64,000 nucleotides of DNA from Sclerurus mexicanus (Eukaryota > Chordata > Aves > Passeriformes > Furnariidae). Positions 39,601 to 49,906 of this stretch are shown in pieces. Both the position numbers and the translations under genes were made by a program. Below the pieces are notes generated by a model. It saw nothing but the letters and a program-made list of their open reading frames with translations, was not told the origin of the DNA and made no database searches. Every line of letters starts with the position of its first letter. The first letter of the stretch is position 1. The stretch covers positions 250,091 to 314,090 of the forward strand of contig VWZF01006904.1 of assembly GCA_013396755.1 (NCBI GenBank), written 5' to 3'.

Positions 39601-42469
39601 GATAGCAGATGCCCTTTACTTCAATCATCAGATTTCCTGGTCAGGAAGTGAGTGGTCCTATCACACTTCCCATGCAGATTTCCCGTACAAAAGAGTTTTA
39701 ACAAGCTTGACATATCTTCAATGCACTGAACTCACTGTGCACACATGGTAAAGCTGATTTGCACACATACACAATCAGAAATTATTTTCAGAAATAGTGG
39801 CAGACTATTATATAAGAAACCCAGGCACCTGGTAGTGTTGCTTATGAATTGCACCTTTAGCAGGATTTATTAAGAGTCATCCAGAATGAGTGTGGTATAC
39901 AAATTCTACATCACCAGTTAATTAGAACCAAAGTCATACTATTCGTTTTAATTACTGAACCATAATACCATGAGCAAATCAAGTTAAAGGACTGCTTGAA
40001 AGAAAGGCTGGAATGGTTAATAGATCTGATATAAAATATGGTTCTATATAGTCAGGGTAGCTGAAGAACATTAAAAGTACTAAATCCAGGCAAAAGGGAC
40101 TCTGAAAGCAAATTCTGAGTTGTGCATTTAATATAAAAAAAGCAGGAAAGGGAATGTGAGGTTTTTATGAGAGAACAATGATAGAAATTTGTAAATTATA
40201 TAAGGCTAAAGACCAATTCTACTATCCCCAAAAGCTGAGATTAGCATAACACACTAGGTTGTAACTTCAATCTGAGAATAAAAACTCAGAAAGAAACTGT
40301 TGAAAAATACAGAATAAGCCATCAACAAACCAATAGGAATCTGCGAAGTAGAGAAAGTCACACAGTTCCAACTGTAATTTACACAGAATAGATTACAACC
40401 TGTCATCATAGAGAATGTATAATGATGCAAGAAAAACACCTAGACAGAAAATTTGTGAAGTCCAGAAGTCAAAGTTCACACAAACAGCACATGGAACTAC
40501 ACATGCTGTGACAATGCCAACAAAACCAATGCTTTTCTGTACAAAAGCAGACAACCCACTCACCTTGTGCTTGAAAAACATTACTCCCACCCCAATCACT
40601 TAGACATAAGAGCCCTAAGCCAGCATGTGTCATCAAACCTCTTCTCATTGATCTTCCAAGGAATATCTACCTCCTCCTCTAAATCTGTTTTCTCATCTTT
40701 ATCTCATTGTTGCCGACAGTCACACACAAAAATATATCTTGTCTACTTCATGAATCTCAATCATTTTATGGTAAATACGCTGTGTTTAATTTTCTCTTGA
40801 ATTGCATTTTTTCAGTAATTTCTACTAACACAATTCCCCACAAATAGGATTTTTTTTGTATAGTTTATCTTGATAGTTGTTAAATGCACAGCAACCAATA
40901 GCCTGTCAGCCAAATACACAAGATACCGTTTATTGTGTTTATGGTTAAAACTAGGAAACAAAAATCTATTTTGTAATAGGTTATTATCAAGCTTACCACC
41001 TTTATAAAAAAAGTGAGATCTCAACTTCAGTGTATGCTCAAAAACATTGAGAGAAGTCATGGAAACCAATCAACTTGACAGACCAAGAAGAATTGCACAA
41101 TTTGAAAAATACTGCACTATAGCTTAGTACTGACCATGCTTTTAAAAAAAAAAAAAATCACAAAACCAACTATGTTGTACAGATATCCAACAGAAAGGTA
41201 AATTAAAACTTTGGGAGTGGAGTACATATGGAAAGAGCTCTCTCCCTCCAGCAAGGGCACAACACATCATTGAATGCTCTCTGGACATGGCAAAAAGTCC
41301 TTTTCTGGGGCTCTCCACAAATACCTTATCTACTTGACCCCACGAGAGATGAAGATCTTAAAGTGAAACACTTTTGCTTAAAATTTCTTTACATAAAAAC
41401 ATTGTTTTAAAACATTCTAGCAGTCTGTGCTTTTTCAAGGTTGACTTCCAAACCAAAACGGAAAACAAGCAGCAAATTTTCTAGGTGGTACTAAGCACTT
41501 AAGAAGAAACACATTATTGCTTTTTTCTAGATTTGAAACAATTCAGTAACTGAGATTCTGATACTCTCAATGTCTACGGGTAAGTCCCTTGGCCACACAA
41601 AGCACAACTTGTTTAGCAGGGAAAACGCAAGACCCCTAGTATTAAACCCATTGTATGATACACAAATATATGTCATATATGCAGTGTGATATATATGTGA
41701 CACCAGTGGCATTTTGTACCTTACAGTGCAAACAATATTATGACCATTCAACTTATTCAAGATCAACCAAATGCAAAGAGAGCAGCAAACTCCTAATAAA
41801 TTGCTTTACAGGCAATTGTCCTTAGATGTTTGCAGTACATGGCCTATGATAAAACTCATTAATTCCATTCAGTGAAGATATGCTTTGTGAAACAAGGACA
41901 CACCAATGTCAGAAAATCCCCAAGAAAAAGCCTGTTAAAATGCAGCTTCTAACACACTTTTCTAAAGTAAATAGCTAGCAGAAGATAAGTCTCTGAAGGG
42001 ATGAGCACTGTGGCAAGACTCAGAGAAATGTGACATTTGAATGTCTTCTCAAACTTCATTCAGACTATGCAAACCGCTTCTATTTAAACAGTTTGTTCCA
42101 AAGTGAACCACACCATAGACAAGGTGCCTAGCAAACAAGAGCTTCCATTTTCTTTGCCTACAATTAATTAGATTTTAGTAGCAAAAAAATTACAGTGAGT
42201 GCTTTCAAAATTCAGAGAACTTGCATTAATCATGGAGTTCTGAAGGAAAGATATGAAAGGAAAAAGAAAATTTCTCTCTTAAAAGATTCATGGGCTGTTT
42301 TTTTCCAAATGGAAATCTAGTTTAGAGCACAGGTCTATAAGCAGTTGCATTGCTCAGCTGCGTATAATAACCTGGACTGGTTGGTAAAGAGAATTAAGAG
42401 CTTGAGGCATGTCAGGATTACACATTAGTACCAATAAACTAGTGTGAGCTAAAAAATAACTTTTCTAAC
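36692..42469. other. Unannotated AT-rich sequence
   Basis: No exon or RNA gene recognised in nearly 6 kb, apart from the second copy of the 38-bp repeat (38906-38943) and a doubtful MIR-like stretch near 41540-41660. A, T and A/T runs occur at 39131 and 41142. Open frames are under 95 codons. Confidence 0.55.
38906..38943 (+). repeat. 38-bp dispersed direct repeat, copy 2
   Basis: Same orientation as 35881-35918. The first 26 bases are identical. The remaining 12 read TATATCTATTAA against CACATCTACTAA, so all three differences are C to T in this copy. Confidence 0.85.
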
Positions 42470-43020
42470 TGAACATAGACTCTGATAGCAATAAATTCTG
42501 CCCAACTCATTTTTACTTGTAGTTTGAGAGCCGCCCAAATCAGAACTGTAACACCCTGATATTTTAGTTGTTGGTGAAGAGTGCTCACTGTAAGTCCAAG
42601 ACTTTTCCGTTTCCCAGGATCTGTCAGTGAAGAGGTGTGCAAGAAACTGGGAGGGAGCACAGACAGGAAAGATAACTCAAACCACCGAAATGGATATGCC
42701 ATAACATAAAACTTCATGTTCAGTATATAAAGTTAGGGGAGTTGGCCAGGAGGGGCTGATAGCTGCTCAGGGACAAGCTGGGCATCAGTCAGTGGGTGGT
42801 GAGCAAATCTATTGTGCTTCACTTGTCTTTCTTGAGTTTTATCTCACTCTCTCTTTTTGTTGTCTCTCTTTTCATTCTAAGTATTAATATTATTATATTT
42901 CATATTCCAATTATTAAAATGCTTCTTGTTTTACCTTTTAGAAATTCTTCTCCCTATCTCACTGCAGGATTGGGTGTCAGCAAGCAGGCAACAAATAAAG
43001 ATTTGATTAGTTGATGGGGG
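42470..43020 (+). mobile_element. Diverged ERVL-type LTR (solo)
   Basis: Blocks in the expected order: ctaactgaacatagactc, acaccctgatattttagttg, gtgtgcaagaaactgggaggg, atggatatgccataac, tatataaagttagggg, ggtggtgagcaaatctattg, tgcttcacttgtctttcttg, and attaaaatgcttcttgtttt as poly(A) region. These follow a remembered avian ERVL LTR. The TATA box is at 42724-42731 and an ATTAAA signal at 42913-42918. The 3' end has decayed into a gcaagcaggcaac-like stretch and the canonical CA end is not visible. No internal region or target duplication was found. Both boundaries are approximate, by perhaps 30 bp. Confidence 0.72.
42724..42731 (+). promoter_or_regulatory. TATA box of the diverged ERVL-type LTR
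   Basis: TATATAAA precedes a purine-rich leader (gttaggggagttgg), as in related avian LTRs. Activity unknown. Confidence 0.5.
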
Positions 43021-43140
43021 CCCATCCCATATGGCTGAATAAAAGATTAAAAGACATTCACACACACTGGAACTCAACTAAATACATTAGAATTTATTTA
43101 CTAGAAATGCAATGCTTTTATATCTGCTTTGGAAATATTA

Positions 43141-43204
43141 TGATAGAATCATAGAAAGGTTTTGGTTAGAAGGAACCTTTAATGATCATCTAGCCCATTC
43201 CCCT
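43141..43204 (-). mobile_element. CR1 LINE 3' terminal fragment
   Basis: The plus strand reads gatagaatcatagaaagg, ttttggttagaaggaacc and tttaatgatcatctagccca. This is the reverse complement of the CR1 3' end with its terminal octamer remnants. Only about 65 bp remain, so it is very strongly 5'-truncated. It sits about 120 bp after the diverged LTR. Confidence 0.85.
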
Positions 43205-46200
43205 GGAAACCCAATAGCAAAAAATGTTTGGTACTGCCTTTGTCTAAAGAGAGAACACCATGGTCAATGCAATGCCTTTAATCAGGATTATGAAAAACAA
43301 ACTCACAAAAATATAAATTACTTACTATGTTTTTTCATTTCCTGAGTTTTCTCTTTTTCAAAAGGTTGAAGGTGGATTTATATACATCATTTATTGTTCA
43401 CAAAACTTGCTTCCAGTTTGTTAGGATAAACCACAAGCAGCTGTATGATACTGTATAACGAGGCCTGTCCAATGACCGACAGCTAAAAATTAGCTAATAG
43501 AAAATTAGTTAAGTGAACCGTTATTCAGTCTGTCTCATCATTCATTAAGCTAAGACAGAATGTACTGCTAAGCAGCTTTTTTTCCCCCTCTAGTAATATG
43601 AATAGTGGCACAATATTTAACTCTTCATTAGCCCAATACTGTATGTCTGTATTACTGTCTACGGCATAAATCAGATTTTCCACACTAAATGTTTATGGTT
43701 TGATTTTGGGTTTTTTTGAGAAAAAGAAAAAAATGGTAGAAAAATTTTAGACAGCAGCTTTAGTACCAGAAAAAAAATTAACCTTAAATTAAGTTCTGAA
43801 ATCCATAATTAAGGTACCTAAAAAACACCTGAGTTTCATAATAATGAGGGGTATTAAGTCTATAGTAGTACAATTAAGAAGTTTCAAAATGCCAGGCCAA
43901 TTACATACCTGTCCAAAAATTAGGTAACTATTTTTAAAATCTTTGTCACATCGCAATAGCATTAATTATCATCCACATGCACAAATATTCTTCATTAAAC
44001 TAGAAACTGGATTAACCATATTTGCCCAACAATAGTCATCTGTGCAAAGGAAAATGAATACAAAGCCTATGTTAGCATCTGAACACATGGAAGAACACAA
44101 ACTACATGGATGTATAGTCTACTGTCAATATCCATCTTCACTGAAGATGTGAGAAGAAACAAACAAATAGCAGTTTAAGGTGCTGTCAACTACAGTCCCA
44201 TACACTCCATACACAGGTTTGAAGGTGGAGGCAATATATTTTTGCTCTATGGTAAAATTTCAAAGAGGGAACAGACCTTACCAATTACCCGTTATGTCTA
44301 GATGAAACAAACATTATTCACACAGCCACCCTAAATTTCAAGTTTCAGAATAATAATATCTAAGAGGTACTTATTTTTATTAATGAGAACTTTCTAACAG
44401 GCAAGATGGACAGAAACTGAAGCCCAGGCTGGCAGACACCCAGACTGGACAGGTGTCCAGTCACCAAACTGCTCAAGGGGCTGTTCTTTTATCTAAATAT
44501 TTTGAGATATTGCTGGCACTAAAAATAGTCTTAAATGGTGGGAAGTGCAAAGTTTTTGAGATTTTTTTTTTTTTTATTACTGCATCTTAACATTTTCATC
44601 TAAGCAGAATTAAAATGTACTATATGATCCTGTTTTTCCAGCTACATACTTGTCCTATATCAAAAAAGTATAGTGTAAGTCTTGGTTTTAAATCATTAAT
44701 ATTACTGGGTAGTCTCCCCTCTATTTTCTTTTTCATTCAGGTCTAACCCTTCCGGCCCTATCTCTAAGATACCATCAACAAGTTTTGCTATGAGTTCATC
44801 ATATTCCCAGTACAGTCCTCCTCAGTTTGCCTGCATCTCTCTGCTGCACTGCCAACATGGGGATATAGTACGCCATAAGCCCTCACTCTCATCACTGCCA
44901 GATGAAGCCAAATAACTCCATAATTTGTCCATAAACAGCAGGAGATTTGACTATCCTGTGACAGCAAAATATTTCTTGTTTATCTACAGAACTCTATCTC
45001 CTTTAACTCTGTGCTTCTAAATGCTGCACTGCCTAATCAATTATATATTTTGCACCTAGGTGCATTTTTTCCTTTACTTGTAGCACTTTTGATTTATCTC
45101 CACAGAATTTTGTATGTTTTCTTTTTAGGTCATTTCTCCCCATAAGTATTGCAAAAATGTTACATTCAAATACTGTCTTCCCAGGCATTCCTCCCAAGAC
45201 GATGTCATATACAAATATACTTATTATTACTTCACACAGTTCATTTTTAATGAAAATACCAAATCAAAGCAATAAAAACCCCCTCCTCTTCTTTAATTAC
45301 CAGTAATATATTTTTCACCACCATAGTGACTAGGCACAAAGGATAGAGGTCAGGGTCTCGCTGTGCTAAACACTATGCAACAAACCAGTAGTCCTTGGAA
45401 TAAAGCATTTTGAAACAGATATATACCAATACAACAAATGGATACAGATTGACAACCAAAAAAAAAAATTTGAAAGTACATTTAATTTTTTTTTTCTCTT
45501 TTGATACATCACTAGTTTGATATAACAGAATTCACACATACAGAACACAAACCCAAGAGAATCCATTGTGTGAACTTGCAGCACATGTGTTGCCACACTG
45601 CATTGGCCTACATACACTCTTCTTTTTGTGGAAAAATTTCTAAGGCAATCTGTCTTATATTTGTAAATGAGGAATTCAGTTGGGAGACTAAGACTAGGCA
45701 GTTATTTAACAGAAATAAAAACACATTCTGTGTGATGGAGGGCACAAATATGCTAACATAGAGACACCTGAGTCTGTGAGGCACGACATCACACTAATGG
45801 ACAAATAGTGCATAATGTGCTATCTTGTAAGCAGGCTACACAGCTTTTGGCCTGGCCAGTTCAAACTTGCCATAGTAACACTGTTGTTCATAACACCAGA
45901 AATATCTGAGAAAAGTTTGTGTACATGGTGATGATGATGTTTATATATACACCCAAGTAATATTTTGATTTCCAACACAGAAACTGCTGCTGTATGGAGG
46001 AGTACCATCAGAACAGCGAGAAATGATTCAGAGTACCTGAGTGTACATATTTCAGCTATGCACAAGATTGGGACAAAACAGCAGGTTTCATAGATTCAAA
46101 AGAAAGAATCTACTTCATCACCTTTTAGGCTTATATGATGGAAAAAAAGGTGGGTTTTTTTCCTTTTGTGGGGAAACCCCACCCCCACACTCCCCCATTA

Positions 46201-46260
46201 AAAGTCCATTGCTATTTGACAATTAAAGCCTATGATCACAATGCTTAACACTATGGATTA
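43205..46260. other. Unannotated AT-rich sequence
   Basis: No gene recognised. The stretch 44745-44930 is richer in C and less AT-rich but matches nothing known to me. T runs are at 44562 and 45488. Confidence 0.55.
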
Positions 46261-46365
46261 GGGGTTTATTTCTTGGAGTTGGGGGGGGGAGTGTTTTTGT
46301 TGTTTATTGTTTGGGTATTTTTTCCTGTTTGTTTGTGGCATTGGGTTATTTTGCTTGGATTTTTA
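46261..46365 (+). repeat. G/T-rich low-complexity tract
   Basis: About 100 bp of plus strand composed largely of G and T, with a run of nine G at 46282-46290 and repeated GTTTG/TTGTT words. It lies just ahead of the CR1 fragment and resembles the larger G/T tract at 46991-47190. Confidence 0.7.
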
Positions 46366-46412
46366 AGTATTCACAGTGATGACTCAAAAGGAAGAGTGGA
46401 AACACCCAGCAG

Positions 46413-46740
46413 TACAGAATAGTTGAGGCTGGAAATCACCATTGGAGATCATCTAAATTCAACTGCCCTGCTCAAGGGAGGGCCACATGGAGCAGGTTGT
46501 CCAGGACCACATCCAGGTGGTCTACTATCTCCATGGACACTGTGCAACCTCTCTGGGTAACATGGTGTGGAGTCAACCACCTCCCAGCTAAAAGGTTTTT
46601 CTTTTGCAAAACTAGAAATTCCAGGTTTTCATATATGTGTCTATTTCCTCTTGTTCTTCCACTGGGCACCACCTGCAAGAGTCTGATTCACCTTCTTTTT
46701 CCCCTGCATCAACTGTTTGCACATATTATTAAGATGCCAC
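46413..46740 (-). mobile_element. CR1 LINE fragment, longest in the window
   Basis: About 330 bp matching the reverse complement of an avian CR1 3' region: cagaatagttgaggctgg, ttggagatcatctaaattca, ccctgctcaagggaggg, gagcaggttgtccaggacca, tctccatggacactgtgcaa, cctctctgggtaacatgg, then cctcttgttcttccactggg and caccacctgcaagagtctg. The start of the 3' tail is lost at the left. It is 5'-truncated on the right and contains no intact reverse transcriptase. An (AAAC)n tract lies 75 bp beyond its right end. Confidence 0.9.
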
Positions 46741-46815
46741 TGTTAAGAAACGTGACAATTTTGTGACTGAGGGCAGGAGTGAATTGCAGAAAAAGTACAG
46801 CCCAGCAGGCTTATT

Positions 46816-46840
46816 AAAACAAACAAACAAACAAACAAAA
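46816..46840. repeat. (AAAC)n microsatellite
   Basis: Five to six uninterrupted AAAC units. A tetranucleotide repeat likely to vary in length between individuals. Confidence 0.92.
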
Positions 46841-46990
46841 ATTGTCCTCATACTGATGTTGTATTCCCAATTCCACATTATAAAATTGATTTCAGTAAAT
46901 AAAAAGTTTACTATTTGACATTGTGTTTGGTGCTTACTAAACTAAGCTCTTCCTGCAAAGGTCTTTCTGGATAAAAAGCTGGGGTTATAT

Positions 46991-47190
46991 TTGAGTTGTT
47001 TGTGTGTTGGTGTTTTGGTTTTTGCTAATTGGTTTTTGGTGTGTTTTTTTGTTGTTGTTGTTTTGGTTTTTGGGGGTTGTTTTTTTTTTGTTTGGGGGTT
47101 TTTGTTTGGTTTTGTGGGGGGCTTTTTGGTGAGATTGCTTTTTGGGTTTTTTTGGTTTTTTTTTTGTTTGTGCTCATTTGAGCTTTATAT
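46991..47190 (+). repeat. Strongly strand-biased G/T tract of about 200 bp
   Basis: The plus strand is almost only G and T over roughly 200 bp, with runs of four to six G separated by T runs, and words such as GTTTTGG, GTTGTTGTT and TTTGGGGG. A 74-codon frame here codes for a Phe/Val/Gly-rich chain, a compositional by-product. Such A/C-on-minus, G/T-on-plus DNA can form quadruplexes or R-loops. No function is shown. Confidence 0.85.
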
Positions 47191-48419
47191 GATAGAAACA
47201 CTGGAGGAGGATTAAAAAAAAAAAATGTAAGTTTTTCCCCATATTACCAAGTACATCCACATGAAGCAATTTTAACAGGTCTTTATGACTTGGGGATTTC
47301 TGTGATAGATCTCTATCACCTGAAATGAAAGAGGTAACATCCAGCTAGGTTGTGTCACTAGGTCATGTGGCACCGACCCCTTCTCACCCAGCAATGTGTG
47401 AATGATCCAGATGCAGTGGGTAGGCACATGGAAATTACACACTGCAAAATTAACCATTTTAGATACTAAAATACACAAATGAGATCCTGTTCCTTCATCC
47501 AATACCTCTAATAATCACTCATGCTTCGAGAGATGATCCCAGCATGACACCTAGTGGCAGCAGCGTTTTTAACCCTGTCAGTGCCTTTTCAGAAGGTTAC
47601 TTAGCCTTTTCAAGATTCACAGCTATTTTTAAGTTTGTTCTAACGTACCTCCAACATCTTGAATTCAAAAAAGAAGTAAAAGCCTGAGTATTATCAAAAT
47701 CATTGAACTACCTTGTTTTCTTCCCTCTTAGACAGAATTGAGACATATCAGAAACCTTTCTAAAATACTAATAACTGGTGACAATCAAAGATCCAGTTAC
47801 TATTTAATTCTTCATAACTTTTCAAAATCTGCTTCTGAACACATTCTCAGTAACAGAAATTGCTCAACTAAATAGTCTTAATGAGGCTGTAATACTCTCT
47901 TCATGCTGAAGTTTAATAGTACATACAGATTTTCTAAATACTTCTTTGCTTCCATAACTTAAAATGAAAACAATGAAAATATTTTGGCAACCAATTCCCA
48001 CTGTCCCTTTAAGTCAGAAGATCCTGACATGCAGCCTGAAATACAGCACACAGATATATGTGTGTAAACTATAATTCATATAGATGGGTGTTACAGGTGT
48101 TACCTCTAGCATATATGTTAAAGAGATTAGTGATAATGGCCAGATTATCCTCACACACTCTCAAGGTTGCAACTTTTTAAACAACAATAATAATATTGCC
48201 TTGTGTGGTCCAATATCTGTTCTGTTCCGCAACTAGTGTTTTGATATTCATTTTTAGTCCTGTCATTGAAAAATAATTCATAGAATTAATATGATGGTGC
48301 TCATCTCTAAGATTAATACAAATTCAGAATGACCACAAATGATAAGAAGAGAAAGAAAGTTTGTACCCAAGAATGTCAGGCTATTATTATTTGACATGAA
48401 GTATTATTGTGTTGTCTAT
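47191..48419. other. Unannotated sequence
   Basis: No gene or repeat family recognised. 47330-47600 is somewhat more G+C-rich and carries two CpG near 47527 and 47563. Confidence 0.55.
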
Positions 48420-48591
48420 TGTACTGGATTTGCACAGCAAGGTTTTGGTAATGAGGGGGCTACAGGAGTGGCTTCTTTGAGAAGCTGCCAAAAGCTTCCC
48501 TCATGTCTGACAGAGTCAACTGCAGCCGGCTTCAGGCCCACAGCTGGCCAAGTCAGAGTCCACCAGGAATGCTGGTAGCACCACTGTGACA

Positions 48592-48599
48592 TATTTAAA
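48592..48599 (+). promoter_or_regulatory. TATA box of the long ERVL-type LTR
   Basis: TATTTAAA in gacatatttaaagaagg, followed about 30 bases on by a purine-rich stretch where initiation would be expected. It is a candidate source of LTR-driven non-coding RNA on the plus strand. Confidence 0.55.
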
Positions 48600-49143
48600 G
48601 AAGGAGGGCTGGCAAAAACAGCAGCGTAGAGAGAAGTGAAACCATGTGAGACAAAGAGCTCTGCAGACACCCAGGGCAGTGAATAAGGACGGATAGGAGG
48701 CATTCCAAGTGCTGGAGCAGAGATTCCCCTGAAGCCCCTGGTTCATCACACTGTGCCCCAGCAGCCCCTTTTAACAGGTTTAACAGGTTAACAGTGAAGT
48801 GGGTGAATGCCCAAAGGAGGCTGTGAGAAGCTTGTGCTGGAGCAGGCTCCTGGCAGGACTTGTGACCTGTGGGGGACCCATGTCAGAGCAGCCTGTTCCT
48901 GAAGGATTGAAGGATACCTGTAGAAGGGATTATGAAAAACTGCAGCCTGTGGGAAGGATTCATGTTGGAGAAGTTCATGGAGGACTGCCTCTTGAGCGGG
49001 AGACCTCAGACTGCAGCAGGAGAAGAGTGTGAGGAGTCCTTCCTTTGAGGAGGAAAGAGAAGCAGAGAATGTGTGCTAAACTGATCACAGTCCTCATTCC
49101 CTGTCTCCCTATACTCTGAGGGGGAGGAGCTGGAGAATCTGAG

Positions 49144-49149
49144 AATAAA
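49144..49149 (+). terminator. Polyadenylation signal in the long ERVL-type LTR
   Basis: AATAAA in gagaataaagttaggcccag. The G/T-rich stretch gatgggtggggggaaggtgt downstream (about 49169-49188) fits a downstream element. Confidence 0.5.
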
Positions 49150-49431
49150 GTTAGGCCCAGGAACAAAGGATGGGTGGGGGGAAGGTGTTTTAGAATTTGA
49201 TTTTATTTCTCATTACCTCACTTTGAATTTGATTTGCAATAACTTCAATTCACTTCCCCAAGTCAAGTCTGTTCTGGCTGTGATGATAATTTGGCCATGA
49301 TCTCTCCCTGTTCTTATCTCAACCTATTTATTTCATTATATTTTCTCTTCCTTGTGCAGATGAAGACAGGAGTGATAGAACAGCTTTGAGGGCACCTGGT
49401 GTCCAGCCAGTGTTAATGACCCACACCTGTA

Positions 49432-49453
49432 ATAGAAGCAATATTGCTTCTAT
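49432..49453. repeat. Perfect 22-bp palindrome
   Basis: Two 11-bp halves (ATAGAAGCAAT and its exact reverse complement) with no spacer, 7 bp after the apparent end of the LTR. It may mark old integration debris or may be chance. Confidence 0.85.
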
Positions 49454-49853
49454 CGTCTATGTGGACAAGCAAAAGGCTATTGTAGAGACAAAATAAATTT
49501 TAAAAACCCCTCACAAAAAAAAATAAAAATAATCACAGTAGCACTAAAGTGAGACTCATTAATTTCATTAAATTTCCAGGTAAGATACCTCATAATATCA
49601 CTATCTCTACATCAGGCCAGGACTTAGTACAGAAAAACAATTTCAAACAACACATTTTCAGATTTGGGGAAATGCATTTTTAGATTGCAGTTATGTCCTT
49701 GAGGCTTAATGTTCCTTATTAATATATGCAAATATGTTTACAGAGCAGAAAGAAAGAATAAACTAATAATATTTCTTTAAAAAACAGCACTTATCAACGC
49801 CCAAAACACTAAATCCATAAAATAAACTAAGTGGTCTTTTATTTCTTGTTTTA

Positions 49854-49906
49854 GGGGCTGGGAGGGGGGGAGAAGTAATGTGTGTATGTGAAGGGGTGGG
49901 GAGGGG
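49854..49906 (+). repeat. G-run cluster, quadruplex-type
   Basis: 49854-49870 reads GGGGCTGGGAGGGGGGG, which meets the usual four-runs-of-three-G rule with short loops. A second cluster, GGGGTGGGGAGGGG (49893-49906), lies 22 bp on. It sits in otherwise AT-rich DNA. Quadruplex formation is an inference. Confidence 0.75.

Larger units (their letters stand above)
48420..49425 (+). mobile_element. Full-length ~1-kb ERVL-type LTR (solo)
   Basis: Starts TGTACTGGATTTGCACAGC and ends near aatgacccacaca-like CA. Recognisable blocks: ttgagaagctgccaaaagctt, TATTTAAA (48592-48599), gctctgcagacacccagg, tgctggagcagagattcccc, several degenerate repeats of the type gcctgtgggaaggattcatg / ttggagaagttcatggag, a cctccctgag-like purine-rich stretch, AATAAA (49144-49149), ttttagaatttgattttatttctc, and gagtgatagaacagctttgag. 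This is a long LTR family abundant in songbirds and relatives as I remember it. The distance from TATA to AATAAA is about 550 bp. No gag-pol follows and no exact target duplication is seen. All open frames in 48339-49166 are by-products of it. Confidence 0.85.

Noticed and set aside
41540..41660. MIR-like stretch on the minus strand (gtaagtcccttggccacaca)
   Set aside because: Only one block resembles MIR and the remainder does not align convincingly.
36120..43020. A provirus bounded by the LTRs at 36.1 and 42.5 kb
   Set aside because: The two LTRs differ in 5' sequence and structure, and the 5.8 kb between shows no primer-binding site, gag, pol or env similarity in any frame.
46991..47215. 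74-codon Phe/Val/Gly frame as a membrane peptide
   Set aside because: It is the translation of a low-complexity G/T tract.
48416..49166. Several open frames on both strands as genes
   Set aside because: They lie inside the long ERVL-type LTR, which is non-coding. The LTR is G+C-richer, so stops are rarer.
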